Origin: JALYGJ01 sp963781705
Lineage (GTDB): Bacteria; Chloroflexota; Limnocylindria; Limnocylindrales; CSP1-4
Length of the DNA: 64,000 nucleotides
Reading direction: 5' to 3'
Assembly: GCA_963781705.1 (NCBI GenBank)
Contig: CAWAGP010000001.1
Span: 310,001 to 374,000, forward strand
Part shown: in pieces, positions 49,578 through 58,195 of the stretch
How the letters are laid out: the number at the start of each line of letters is the position of its first letter
Position numbering within the stretch: position 1 is the stretch's first letter
Program-made: the position numbers and the translations under genes
Notes under the pieces: model-generated
The model's database searches: none
What the model was told of the DNA's origin: nothing
Seen by the model: the letters and a program-made list of their open reading frames with translations, nothing else

Positions 49578-50269
49578 CAGGGAACGTGCGTGCGCTCGAC
49601 GCTTTCCGGCTGGGTCGCCTGCTCGGCCGGCGTCGCCGCCACTGGTGCGGTCAGGCGCAACGAACTGCCGGCGAAGCGTTCCGCCAGGAAACGCGTGTTG
49701 GCCAGCAGCCGGTCGGAGTCGTGCTGGATCATCGCCTCGGACACGTCGTGCAACCTGGCGTCCATCAGGTCGAGCTGCTGCAGCAGCGCGTCGTGCGGCG
49801 TCTGGCCGCCGGCAACGGTCCGCCCCTCGGCGTAGCTGCGCGGCACGGCCAGATACGCGTCCAGCGCCTGGGGCAGGTAGTTGAGCGCCGTCTGGCGCAC
49901 CAGAAACACACTCGGGTCGGTCGTGTCTGCCGTGCCGTTGGACGGCAACGTGCTCGCGATCGAGTGGTGGATGCTGTCGACGCGCACGTAGATGTCGTCT
50001 GCCACGCGGCCGTGGATGTTGACCAGCAGACGCTCCAGCCCGGCGCTGACCTCGTCCGCATCCTGCACCTTGGCCGGCTCGAGCTTCAGGCCGCGCTGCG
50101 CGGGCACGATCAGCACGCCGATCACGTACAGCACCACGGCCGCCGGCAGCCACAGCACTCCGCCGGGGACGCCCAGGACCAAGCAGGCGAGGCAGCCCAA
50201 CGCCAGCAACGAGCCGACGACGTTGCCGCGCGAGGACAGGAACGGCCCGATCCGGTGCACCAGGTTCAT
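49577..50269 (-). CDS. XpaC-like membrane protein
   Basis: 230 aa. Two hydrophobic helices near the N-terminus (NVVGSLLALGCLACLVLG and GGVLWLPAAVVLYVIGVLIV) are followed by a 170-residue cytoplasmic helical domain (LERLLVNIHGRVADDIYVRV, LNYLPQALDAYLAVP, ALLQQLDLMDARLHDVSEAM). This layout and its position next to a TelA gene match the XpaC (5-bromo-4-chloroindolyl phosphate hydrolysis) family, as in the Bacillus xpaC-yaaN pair. Its biochemical role is unknown. Start ATG 50269 lies 27 bp after the telA stop. Confidence 0.65.
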   Translation of the reverse strand: MNLVHRIGPFLSSRGNVVGSLLALGCLACLVLGVPGGVLWLPAAVVLYVIGVLIVPAQRGLKLEPAKVQDADEVSAGLERLLVNIHGRVADDIYVRVDSIHHSIASTLPSNGTADTTDPSVFLVRQTALNYLPQALDAYLAVPRSYAEGRTVAGGQTPHDALLQQLDLMDARLHDVSEAMIQHDSDRLLANTRFLAERFAGSSLRLTAPVAATPAEQATQPESVERTHVP

Positions 50270-50296
50270 GCCCGCGTCAGGGCCTCAGCGCGCCGA

Positions 50297-51616
50297 TCAG
50301 CTCGGCAGCTGGCCCAGCCCACCGGCGCTACCGGGATCGGCCGGAGCGCCGGCATCGGCCGCTGCGCCGGAATCACCCGACGGCCCGGTCTCCTGCGCCC
50401 GGACGCGGTTGACGTACGAGCGTGACTTGTCGATCTGGGTGGACAGGGAGTCGATCGTCTTCTCGAGGTTGTCGAGCGCCTTGACCTTGAAGTTGTCGAT
50501 CTCGTCCATGGTGGCGTAGATGTTGTCGAACGCCTTCTGCAGCTTCTCGATGTCGATCGTCGCCGACGCCGCCTGCTCGCTGATCTTGCCCGATTGCTGC
50601 TTGAGCATCTCGGATGTCGACTCGATCAGGTTGCCGGTGGTCGTGTTGAGCGCGGTGATCTGGTCGAGCACCAGTTTCTGGTCGGACAGCGCCTGGGCGA
50701 CGATGACTGCCGTGCGCAGCGCGGAGACGGTCGTCGTCGTGGCCCGGTCGACGCCCTTGATCAGCTCGACGTTGTTGCGCCTGATCAGGTCGAGCGCCAG
50801 GTAGCCCTGGACGCTCACCGCCAGCTGGGTGAGCAGGTCCTGGACCTTCTGGCGCACCGGGAAGAGCAGGTCATCCTTGAGGATCTTGGCGCGGTCGGGA
50901 TCGCTCGTCTCGATCTCCGCGATCTTCGCCGTGAGCGCCTTGTCGAGCTGCTGGGCAAGGTACGCGTACTGGCGCAGCCGGCCCATGATCGTCCACAGGT
51001 TGACCTTCTCCTGGTCGATGGCGGCGTCGTCGCGGCGCAGCTCATCCTGGCCTTCGTACAGGCTCGTGATGATCGCGTTGATGTGTGTCTGGCTGGACTG
51101 GTACTTGCGGAAGTAGTCGGCGATCTTGTCGCCAAACGGGATGATGCCCAGCAGCTTGTGCGGCGACAACAGGTCGCCCTGGCCCTTCGGGTCGAGATCC
51201 TCGACGGTGCGGCGCAACGACAGCAGCGACTTGGTGATGTTCGAGGCGTCGCTGATGCCGCCCTGCGACATGGCCGCCATGGGCTTGTCGAGCAGGCGGT
51301 TCGACACCTGCGCCGACGCGCGAATGTCCTCGCTGCCCAGGTTGTCGATGTCTTTGACGCGGGCAGCGAATGCCTGGTCGTGGATGTCGAGCGAGGTGAC
51401 CGCATCGAGGTAGCTCGACACCATCTGATCGAGCTTGGCGGTCTGCCCGGGATCGAGCTTGACCTCGTCCTCGGCCTGGCCGGCAGCGACGGCACCTACG
51501 GGCGCGGGCGCCTCGAGCGTGAGCGTGGTAGTCGCGGCCGGTGCGGGCGCTTCGGCGGCGGGTGCGGGCGCCTGGACGGGCGCCGTGGCGGACAGATCAA
51601 GGGTCGAGTCGGGCAT
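50297..51616 (-). CDS. telA: TelA/KlaA/YaaN family toxic-anion-resistance protein
   Basis: 439 aa. After an Ala/Pro-rich 60-residue leader the helical TelA fold begins: LDIHDQAFAARVKDIDNLGS, HKLLGIIPFGDKIADYFRKY, THINAIITSLYEGQDELRRD and LYLAQQLDKA-type helices; then VDRATTTTVSALRTAVIVAQ and FDNIYATMDEIDNFKVKALD. These are hallmarks of the toxic anion resistance family (PF05816). Members accompany tellurite-resistance or colicin-tolerance loci and are thought to act in the cell envelope stress response. First gene of an operon with XpaC- and Clp-like genes. Confidence 0.88.
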   Translation of the reverse strand: MPDSTLDLSATAPVQAPAPAAEAPAPAATTTLTLEAPAPVGAVAAGQAEDEVKLDPGQTAKLDQMVSSYLDAVTSLDIHDQAFAARVKDIDNLGSEDIRASAQVSNRLLDKPMAAMSQGGISDASNITKSLLSLRRTVEDLDPKGQGDLLSPHKLLGIIPFGDKIADYFRKYQSSQTHINAIITSLYEGQDELRRDDAAIDQEKVNLWTIMGRLRQYAYLAQQLDKALTAKIAEIETSDPDRAKILKDDLLFPVRQKVQDLLTQLAVSVQGYLALDLIRRNNVELIKGVDRATTTTVSALRTAVIVAQALSDQKLVLDQITALNTTTGNLIESTSEMLKQQSGKISEQAASATIDIEKLQKAFDNIYATMDEIDNFKVKALDNLEKTIDSLSTQIDKSRSYVNRVRAQETGPSGDSGAAADAGAPADPGSAGGLGQLPS

Positions 51617-51648
51617 CGAGAAAACTCCTGGCTGCGGTGACGGGATCT

Positions 51649-51655
51649 ACAGTAA
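51649..51655. promoter_or_regulatory. overlapping divergent -10 elements (TACAGT/TACTGT)
   Basis: TACAGTA reads TACAGT on plus and TACTGT on minus. It stands about 35 bp from both ATG 51690 and ATG 51616, leaving normal leaders. A single symmetric core could serve the telA operon and the oxidoreductase gene. Confidence 0.35.
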
Positions 51656-51689
51656 TCGACGCACCACGACTGAGGCGAGGAGGACCGCG

Positions 51690-52901
51690 ATGAAACAGCA
51701 CCAGATCGCCATGCTCGGCGGCGGGTTCATCGGTGACTTCTACGCGATGACCCTGCACGCCCAGCGCAGCCGCGACCAGGTGCGCGTCGTCTACTCGCGC
51801 AGCGCTGAGCGCGGCGAGGCGTTCCGCGAGCGCTGGGACATCCCCGAGGCGATGACCGACATGAAAGCCGCCATCGAGCATCCCGATGTTGACGTGGTCG
51901 TGGTCGGCGTGCCCAACTTCCTGCACGAGGAAGCGGTCGGCATGGCCGCCGCGGCGGGCAAGGCAGTGCTGTGCACCAAGCCGCTCGGGCGCACCGCCGC
52001 TGAGGCGCAGCGCATGCTCGCGGCGGTCGAGAAGGCGGACGTCTTTGCCGGCTATCTCGAGGACCTGTGCTACACGCCCAAGACGCTCAAGGCGATCAAA
52101 TCGGTCGAGGCGGGTGCGATCGGTGAGGTGACCTGGGTGCGCTCACGCGAGACGCATCCGGGGCCGCACTCCGCGTGGTTCTGGGACGGCCGGCTGACCG
52201 GCGGCGGCGCGATCGTCGACATGGGCTGCCACTGCATCGAGATCATTCGCAACTTCGTGGGCAAGGGCAACCGGCCGCTCGAGGTGCTGTGCCACGCCGA
52301 CACGCTGGTCCACCCGATCGCCGACGAGGACAACGCGGTCGCGCTGATCCGCTTCGAGAACGGCGCGCTGGGCCAATTCGAGGTGAGCTGGACGTTCCGC
52401 GGTGGCATGGATCTGCGTGACGAGGTGGCCGGCACCGACGGCACGATCTGGCTCAACCACTTCCTGCGCACCGGCTTCGAGATGTTCACCGCCGGCACGG
52501 CCGGTGGCTACGTGGCCGAGAAGAGCGAAGCCGAGGGGGGCTGGCTGTTCCCGGTCGGCGACGAGGTCAAGGCGCTCGGCTACACGGACATGTTCACCGA
52601 CATGTTCCGCGCGCTCGAGGCCGGCACGCCGCCACAGGAGACGTTCTACGACGGCTATGTGGTCAACGCGGTCATGGACGCCTGCTTCCGCTCGGCCAGG
52701 AGCCGCGCCTGGGAGCCGGTCGAGATGTTCGAATGGCGCGCCGCGCCGACGCCGCGCATCGGCAGCGGGCGCCGGCCGGAGACCTACCAGGGAATGGTCG
52801 TCATCAAGCGCGAACTGCTGCCCGACGGGCGATCGAAGCTGATCCTCAAGGATCCGGAGAGCGGCGACTACGTGGATCGCGTGGTGACGACCGCCGATTG
52901 A
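51690..52901 (+). CDS. Gfo/Idh/MocA family oxidoreductase (1)
   Basis: 403 aa from ATG 51690 behind GAGGAGG. The Rossmann loop is IAMLGGGFIGDFYAMTL; the loop usually reading EKP is VLCTKPLGRTAAEAQ, with Thr in place of Glu, and the catalytic region is GGGAIVDMGCHCIEIIRNFV with the substrate-binding His. The C-terminal domain is the alpha/beta fold of the family. It should oxidise or reduce a sugar or inositol hydroxyl with NAD(P). It resembles gene 58978-60078 (same TKP variant) and the product of the same catabolic locus. Confidence 0.88.
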   Translation: MKQHQIAMLGGGFIGDFYAMTLHAQRSRDQVRVVYSRSAERGEAFRERWDIPEAMTDMKAAIEHPDVDVVVVGVPNFLHEEAVGMAAAAGKAVLCTKPLGRTAAEAQRMLAAVEKADVFAGYLEDLCYTPKTLKAIKSVEAGAIGEVTWVRSRETHPGPHSAWFWDGRLTGGGAIVDMGCHCIEIIRNFVGKGNRPLEVLCHADTLVHPIADEDNAVALIRFENGALGQFEVSWTFRGGMDLRDEVAGTDGTIWLNHFLRTGFEMFTAGTAGGYVAEKSEAEGGWLFPVGDEVKALGYTDMFTDMFRALEAGTPPQETFYDGYVVNAVMDACFRSARSRAWEPVEMFEWRAAPTPRIGSGRRPETYQGMVVIKRELLPDGRSKLILKDPESGDYVDRVVTTAD

Positions 52902-52903
52902 GC

Positions 52904-53536
52904 CTAGTGCAGCATCTCCTGGTTGCTGCAGGGCACGTTGGCGGACAAAGCGCCGCCCACGTTCAGTCGCTCGGCATACCAGGTGGCGGTGTGCTTGACG
53001 TAGCCCAGCACGCCGCCGTTCTTGCGGTACCAGTTGGCGCGCACGATCACGCGCCAGACCGAGTTTGCGGCGTATGACTTGCCGCGGATCGTCTTGCTCA
53101 TCTTCGTCAGCGGCGCCTTGGTCGAGCTGCCGTACGGATCCTGCGAGTCCTCGTACGCCGTCGCCCGCTGAACCGGGCTCTTGTAGACGGTCTTCCAATG
53201 GTTGGTGCCCTGGTCGTTCTGGAGGATGAAGCTCCAGCCCACCCTGCCATGTTGCGTGTTGCTGTCCGAGCTCGTGTCCGGCCACCACAGCGAAGGCGGC
53301 TTGACGGTGACCTTCGCGAGCCAGAAGGTGGCCTGCTGGGCCGGGCTGTTCTTGAGCGTGCAGATCATGGCCGCATGTGCGGAATTGTCGGTGAAGACGT
53401 AGTCGCCCATCTGGCCGCTGCTGGTGTCGGCCAGCGCGGTCAGGTTGAAAACGATGCTGCCGACAACCGCCAACAGTGTGGCGATGCCCGCTCGCGCCAC
53501 CTTCGTCCGACTGCGATCGTTGCCTCGAGCGATCAT
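52904..53536 (-). CDS. secreted hypothetical protein
   Basis: 210 aa from ATG 53536, preceded by AGGAGG. The N-terminus (KVARAGIATLLAVVGSIVFN, then LTALADT) is a signal peptide. The mature protein is beta-rich with aromatic residues: MGDYVFTDNSAHAAMICTLK, FWLAKVTVKPPSLWWPDTSS, VGWSFILQNDQGTNHWKTVY, VWRVIVRANWYRKNGGVLGY and VKHTATWYAERL. Two Cys might form a disulphide. No family is recognised. It is convergent with the oxidoreductase, 2 bp apart. Confidence 0.7.
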   Translation of the reverse strand: MIARGNDRSRTKVARAGIATLLAVVGSIVFNLTALADTSSGQMGDYVFTDNSAHAAMICTLKNSPAQQATFWLAKVTVKPPSLWWPDTSSDSNTQHGRVGWSFILQNDQGTNHWKTVYKSPVQRATAYEDSQDPYGSSTKAPLTKMSKTIRGKSYAANSVWRVIVRANWYRKNGGVLGYVKHTATWYAERLNVGGALSANVPCSNQEMLH

Positions 53537-53589
53537 CTCCCGCCTCCTGTTCACGGCTTCCAACGACCCCGACTGCCGCCGGTCGGCGG

Positions 53590-53595
53590 AGTATA
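53590..53595 (-). promoter_or_regulatory. candidate -10 (TATACT) of the secreted-protein gene
   Basis: Minus-strand TATACT lies 53 bp before ATG 53536, with AGGAGG in the leader. Confidence 0.4.
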
Positions 53596-53726
53596 GAAGC
53601 GCTCCGCGGCCGTGGAGCAGTACTTGGGTCGGCGGACTTTCGGGCAAATGTCGGGTCGGTCCGCCGGCGCAGAGGCATCGGCGCGCGTGCCGCCGTTCGT
53701 GTCGGGGCACGCGGAGCAGCTGGGCG

Positions 53727-54992
53727 TCAGCCGGCGGCGAGCACCTGGCTCAGGCCGGCGGGCTCGCCGGCGGGCATCCAGCGAGCGATGTTGTCGCGCG
53801 CGAACAATTGATCGACGACCATCGCCGAGGCGCCGATGACGCCCGCGAGCCCGCCCAGCGACGAGCGTTGGATGAGTAGTTCGCGCGTGGCCAGCGGCAG
53901 CGAGCGGCGGTAGACGGCGCCGCGAACCGCGGCCAGCAGCAGGTCGCCGCTCTGCGCCACAGCGCCGCCGATCACGATCAGCGACGGGTTGAAGAAGTTG
54001 ACCACCGAGGCGAGCATGCCGCCGATCCGCCGGCCGGCCGACTGCAGCAGCGCCACCGAGACGGGGTCGCCGAACGAAGCCGCACGGGCAACGTCCGCGG
54101 CGGTGACCGTATCGTGCTGCTCGAGCGCGGCGCGCAGCCGGTCGCTGCGACCGGCGCGCGCGGCGGCTTCGCCGTCGCGCGCCAGGGCTGCGCCGCCGGC
54201 GACGGCCTCGAGGCAGCCGACGTTGCCGCAGCGGCAGACGATGGTCGTGTCTTCAAGAACCTGGATATGGCCGACGTCGCCGGCGCTGCCCTGCGCGCCG
54301 CGGTGCAGCCGGCCGTCGGAGATGATGCCGGCGCCGATGCCGGTCCCCACCTTGATCACGACCACGTTGTCGTGGCCGACAGCGACGCCGCTGCGCCACT
54401 CGCCCATGGCCAGCAGGTTGACGTCGTTGTCGACCCACACCGGCACGCCGTACGTCTGGGCAAAGCGGCCGCGCACGGGGTAGCCGTCCCAGCCGGGCAT
54501 GATCGGCGGCGAGATCGGCGTGCCGCTGCGGAACTCGACCGGCCCGGGCACGCCGACGCCGATGCCCCACAGCTGACCGGGTACATCGCGCGCCGTGGCG
54601 CGCAGCTCGGCGAACAAATCGTCTACGCGTGTCAGGCAGCGCTGCGGCCCTTCGGCGATGTCGGCCGGCTCGTCGCGGTGGGCGATGATGCGGCCGTCGA
54701 GCGTGGTCAGCGCGACGTCGATGCTGGTGGCGCCCAGGTCGGCCACCAGGACGTGGCCGGCGTCACCATGGAAGGCAAGTTGGCGCGGCGGCCGGCCGCC
54801 CGTGCTCTGGCCGAGCCCGCCCTCACGCACCAGGCCAAGGTCGATCAGTTCGCCGATGCGCTGCGCGACCACCGCGCGACTCAGGCCGGTGCGCGCAACC
54901 ACTTCGGCGCGTGACCGCGCGCGACCCAGCCGGATGTCGTCGAGAACGACCACCAGGGCGTCGATCGCTTCCTCTGGCGGGAGGCTGGGCAT
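53727..54992 (-). CDS. ROK-family transcriptional repressor
   Basis: 421 aa from ATG 54992; ATG 55022 is an alternative. TATAGT stands nine bases before ATG 54992. Residues 1-70 hold a winged helix (RSRAEVVARTGLSRAVVAQR, then IGELIDLGLVREGG). The ROK domain follows: HVLVADLGATSIDVAL (sugar-kinase fold), GIGVGVPGPVEF, VGTGIGAGIISDGRLHRGA, GDVGHIQV and the zinc-binding VCRCGNVGCLEAVAGGAALA. It probably represses the divergent sugar operon until a sugar or sugar phosphate binds. Confidence 0.9.
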   Translation of the reverse strand: MPSLPPEEAIDALVVVLDDIRLGRARSRAEVVARTGLSRAVVAQRIGELIDLGLVREGGLGQSTGGRPPRQLAFHGDAGHVLVADLGATSIDVALTTLDGRIIAHRDEPADIAEGPQRCLTRVDDLFAELRATARDVPGQLWGIGVGVPGPVEFRSGTPISPPIMPGWDGYPVRGRFAQTYGVPVWVDNDVNLLAMGEWRSGVAVGHDNVVVIKVGTGIGAGIISDGRLHRGAQGSAGDVGHIQVLEDTTIVCRCGNVGCLEAVAGGAALARDGEAAARAGRSDRLRAALEQHDTVTAADVARAASFGDPVSVALLQSAGRRIGGMLASVVNFFNPSLIVIGGAVAQSGDLLLAAVRGAVYRRSLPLATRELLIQRSSLGGLAGVIGASAMVVDQLFARDNIARWMPAGEPAGLSQVLAAG

Positions 54993-55137
54993 TTGCCGCC
55001 AACTATAGCCGCTATTGCTCATCACGAACGCACTTTTGCACTTGACACGCCTAAGATGACTGGGATAAACACGGCGGGAGGGCACCGCCGTCCCGCGCGG
55101 AACGCGCGCGCCCATAAAGAGGAGAGCGTCGGGGCAC
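54993..55137. promoter_or_regulatory. ROK-operon divergent control region
   Basis: A 145-bp gap between the ROK gene and the first operon gene. It has TTGACA (55039-55044) on plus, TAAGAT a few bases after it and GATAAA farther on, AAAGAGGAGAG before ATG 55138, and TATAGT near the ROK start on minus. The ROK operator should be here; no single palindrome stands out. Confidence 0.4.
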
Positions 55138-56334
55138 ATGCCGCCATTGAGCTCCATCGGCGCCGCGGTGATCGGCAGCGGCTTCATCGGGACGGTCCAC
55201 ATCGAATCCCTGCGGCGTGTCGGGGTCAACATCCGCGGCCTGCTCGGCTCCTCGCCCCAGAGGGGAGCCGAGCGCGCCGCCCGGCTGGGCATCGAGCGTG
55301 CCTATGCCGACCTGGACGACCTGCTCGGCGACGAGTCGGTCGACGTCGTCCACGTCACTTCGCCCAACCATCTGCACTATCCGCAGGTCAAGGCCATCCT
55401 GGCGGCCGGCCGGCACGTGGTGTGCGAGAAGCCGCTGGCCATCGACTCGGTCGAATCGGCCGAGCTGGTCGCGCTGGCAGAGGGCAGCAGCCGCGTGGCA
55501 GCTGTCAACTTCAACATCCGCTTCTATCCGCTCAACCAGCATCTGCACCAGTTCATCGCCGAGGGTGGGCTCGGCGACGTCCGGCTGGTGAGCGGGCGCT
55601 ACTTCCAGGACTGGCTGCTGCTCGACACCGATTGGAACTGGCGGCTGGACCCGGAGCACGGCGGCGCGCTGCGCACGGTGGGCGACATCGGCTCGCACTG
55701 GCTCGACCTGACCAGCTTCGTGTCCGGTAAGCGGGTCACGCAGGTGCTCGCCGAGCTGGCCACCTTCATCCGCGTGCGCCAGCAACCCGCCGGTCCGGTC
55801 GAGACCTTTGCCACCGAACGCGCCGCCGAGACCGTGCCGCGCGAAATCCACTCGGAGGACGCCGCCACCGTTTTGCTCCGTTACGACAATGGCGCCCTGG
55901 GGATGATGGCTGTTTCGCAGATCAGCGCCGGGCACAAGAACTCTCTTCGCTACGAGGTTGACGGTTCGACCTCGGCCGCGGCGTGGGACTCGGAGCAGCC
56001 GGACACGCTGTGGCTGGGCCACCGCGGCCGGCCCAACGAACTCGTCGCGCGCGACGCTGCGCTGATGAACGAGGCCGGCCGCGCGGCCGCGGCACTGCCC
56101 GGCGGCCACGTGGAGGGCTTCGCCGACACGTTTGCGGCGCTCTTCCGCGCGGTCTACAGCGATGTCGCGGCCGGGGCGATGCGTGCCCGGCCGCCGTACG
56201 CAACCTTCGCCGACGGGCACGAAGAGATGCTCGTCGGTGACGCCATCGCGCGCAGCGCGCGCGATGGCGCCTGGACAACAGTCGAGCGTGGGCCACGCGC
56301 GTCGGCGGCTCGCGCCGAGGAGGCAGTCCAATGA
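55138..56334 (+). CDS. Gfo/Idh/MocA family oxidoreductase (2)
   Basis: 398 aa. AAVIGSGFIGTVHIESL is the nucleotide-binding loop, VDVVHVTSPNHLHYPQVKAI and VVCEKPLAIDSVESAELVAL (canonical EKP) continue the Rossmann fold, and TVGDIGSHWLDLTSFVSG carries the catalytic-region His/Asp. The C-terminus closes the alpha/beta substrate domain. Start ATG 55138 has GAGGAG upstream. It overlaps the next gene by 4 bp and opens the operon controlled by the ROK repressor. Substrate unknown, likely a sugar or cyclitol. Confidence 0.9.
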   Translation: MPPLSSIGAAVIGSGFIGTVHIESLRRVGVNIRGLLGSSPQRGAERAARLGIERAYADLDDLLGDESVDVVHVTSPNHLHYPQVKAILAAGRHVVCEKPLAIDSVESAELVALAEGSSRVAAVNFNIRFYPLNQHLHQFIAEGGLGDVRLVSGRYFQDWLLLDTDWNWRLDPEHGGALRTVGDIGSHWLDLTSFVSGKRVTQVLAELATFIRVRQQPAGPVETFATERAAETVPREIHSEDAATVLLRYDNGALGMMAVSQISAGHKNSLRYEVDGSTSAAAWDSEQPDTLWLGHRGRPNELVARDAALMNEAGRAAAALPGGHVEGFADTFAALFRAVYSDVAAGAMRARPPYATFADGHEEMLVGDAIARSARDGAWTTVERGPRASAARAEEAVQ

Positions 56335-57245
56335 GACTCGGTTTCCTGACGGCTCCGTTCCCCGAGACACCGCTGATGGAGGTCGCCGACTGGGCCGCCG
56401 AGGCCGACTTCGAGGTGCTCGAGATCGCCTGCTGGCCCAAGGACTCAGGCGCCGACCGCCGCTATGGCGGCACCAGCCACATCGACGTCGCCAATCTGTC
56501 CGAGGGCGAGGCAAAGGAGATCGTCGACCAGCTCGCGGGCAAGGGCCTGGACGTTTCCGGCCTGGGCTACTACCCGAACCCGCTCCATCGCGATCGCGCC
56601 CATCGCGAGCGGGTCATCGGCCACCTGCAGCAGGTCATCGTCGCGGCGCGCAAGATGGCCGTGCCGTACGTCAACACATTCATCGGCGCCGACGCGGCCA
56701 AGACGCCCGACGAGAACTGGGACGGCGCGCTCGAGGTCTGGCCGGACATCGTCAGCTTCGCGCGCGACAACGGCGTCAAGCTGACCATCGAGCACTGCCC
56801 GATGATCTTCAGCTATGACGAGTGGCCGAGCGGCCACAACCTGGCCAACACGCCGCGCATGTGGCGGCGGATCATCGAGCAGTGGGGCGGCACGGTCGGC
56901 ATCAACTTCGACCCGTCGCACTTCATCTGGCAGATGATCGACACCGCCCGCTTCATCCGCGAGTTCGGGCCGCACATCTACCACTTCCAGGCGCAGGACC
57001 TGGAGATCGACCGCGACGGGCTGTACGAGAACGGCATCATGTCGGCCGGCATGGGCTGGCAGGTGCGCCGACTGCCCGGCCTGGGCGAGGTCGACTGGCG
57101 CATCGTCTTCTCCGAGCTGTACCGGGCGGGCTACGAGGGCGATTGCGTCATCGAGCACGAGGACCGCGGCTTCGAGGGCAGCGACGAGCTCCTCAAGCGC
57201 GGCTTCCGGCTGGCGCGCGACTTCCTCCGCCCGTACGTGAAGTGA
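56331..57245 (+). CDS. sugar phosphate isomerase/epimerase (xylose-isomerase-like TIM barrel) (1)
   Basis: 304 aa. The AP-endonuclease-2/IolE-type TIM barrel is seen in MRLGFLTAPFPETPLMEVAD, VLEIACWPKDSGADRRYGGT, NPLHRDRAHRERVIGHLQQV, VKLTIEHCPMIFSYDEWPSG, INFDPSHFIWQMIDTARFIR and DCVIEHEDRGFEGSDELLKR. The metal ligands Glu (IEHCP), Asp (FDPSH), His and Glu (IEHED) are in place. It is closely similar to the next gene along its whole length. Confidence 0.88.
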   Translation: MRLGFLTAPFPETPLMEVADWAAEADFEVLEIACWPKDSGADRRYGGTSHIDVANLSEGEAKEIVDQLAGKGLDVSGLGYYPNPLHRDRAHRERVIGHLQQVIVAARKMAVPYVNTFIGADAAKTPDENWDGALEVWPDIVSFARDNGVKLTIEHCPMIFSYDEWPSGHNLANTPRMWRRIIEQWGGTVGINFDPSHFIWQMIDTARFIREFGPHIYHFQAQDLEIDRDGLYENGIMSAGMGWQVRRLPGLGEVDWRIVFSELYRAGYEGDCVIEHEDRGFEGSDELLKRGFRLARDFLRPYVK

Positions 57246-57266
57246 GTTGAAAGAGGACACGCAGCG

Positions 57267-58190
57267 ATGAGACTCGGTTTCCTGACCGCACCGTTCCCCG
57301 AGACGCCGCTGATGGAGGTGGGCGACTGGGCCGCCGCGGCCGACTTCGAGGTGCTCGAGATCGCCTGCTGGCCGCGCACCGCCGGCGCGACCCGGCGCTA
57401 CGCCGGCACCAGCCACATCGATGTCGCCAACCTGTCCGACGGTGAGGCAAAGGAGATCGTCGACCAGCTCGCCGGCAAGGGCCTGGATATCTCCGGGCTG
57501 GGCTTCTACCCCAACCCGCTGCACCCCGACCCACAGGTGCGCGCCGCCGCCATCGCGCACATCAAGAAGGTCATCGAAGCGGCGCGCAAGATGGGCGTGC
57601 CGTACATGAACACGTTCATGGGCGGCGACTCGAAGAAGTCGCTCGACGAAAACTGGCAGGACGCGCTCGACACCTGGCCGGACATCGTCCGCTTCGCGCA
57701 GGACAACGGCGTCAAGGTGACGATCGAGAACTGTCCGATGATCTTCAGCCGCGACGAGTGGCCGGGCGGCAACAACATCGCCTGGTCGCCCTATGTCTGG
57801 CGGCGCATCATCGAGCAGTGGGGCGGCACCGTCGGCCTCAACTACGACCCCTCGCACCTGGTCTGGCTGATGATCGACCAGGGCCGTTTCATCCGCGAGT
57901 TCGGGCAGCACATCTTCCATTTTCAGGCCAAGGACGTGCAGATCGACCGTGACGGCCTGTACGAGCGCGGCTCGCTGTCGTCGGGCATCGGCTGGCAGAT
58001 CCCGCGCCTGCCCGGCCTGGGCGACGCCGACTGGGCCGACATCTTCTCCAACCTGTACCGCGTCGGCTACGACGGCGCGTGCATCATCGAGCACGAGGAT
58101 CGCCGTTTCGAGGGCACCGACGAGCTCGTCAAGCGCGGCTTCCTGCTCGCGCGCAACATCCTGCGCCCGTACATTCCCAAGGAGGCGTGA
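57267..58190 (+). CDS. sugar phosphate isomerase/epimerase (2), tandem paralogue
   Basis: 307 aa, beginning with the same MRLGFLTAPFPETPLMEVGD as its neighbour. Same barrel and metal motifs: VKVTIENCPMIFSRDEWPGG, LNYDPSHLVWLMIDQGRFIR and ACIIEHEDRRFEGTDELVKR. The differences (IENCP for IEHCP, NYDPSHL for NFDPSHF) sit around the substrate pocket, so the two may handle different epimers or form a heteromer. Lies 21 bp after the first copy. Confidence 0.88.
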   Translation: MRLGFLTAPFPETPLMEVGDWAAAADFEVLEIACWPRTAGATRRYAGTSHIDVANLSDGEAKEIVDQLAGKGLDISGLGFYPNPLHPDPQVRAAAIAHIKKVIEAARKMGVPYMNTFMGGDSKKSLDENWQDALDTWPDIVRFAQDNGVKVTIENCPMIFSRDEWPGGNNIAWSPYVWRRIIEQWGGTVGLNYDPSHLVWLMIDQGRFIREFGQHIFHFQAKDVQIDRDGLYERGSLSSGIGWQIPRLPGLGDADWADIFSNLYRVGYDGACIIEHEDRRFEGTDELVKRGFLLARNILRPYIPKEA

Positions 58191-58195
58191 GCGCC

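Noticed and set aside
48198..49835. A plus-strand open frame of 545 codons opposite the Clp-like gene, and similar long frames opposite the GH5, glutamate decarboxylase and pot genes
   Set aside because: They are mirror frames of strongly coding minus-strand genes. Their translations are Arg/Gly/Ala/Val-rich without motifs.
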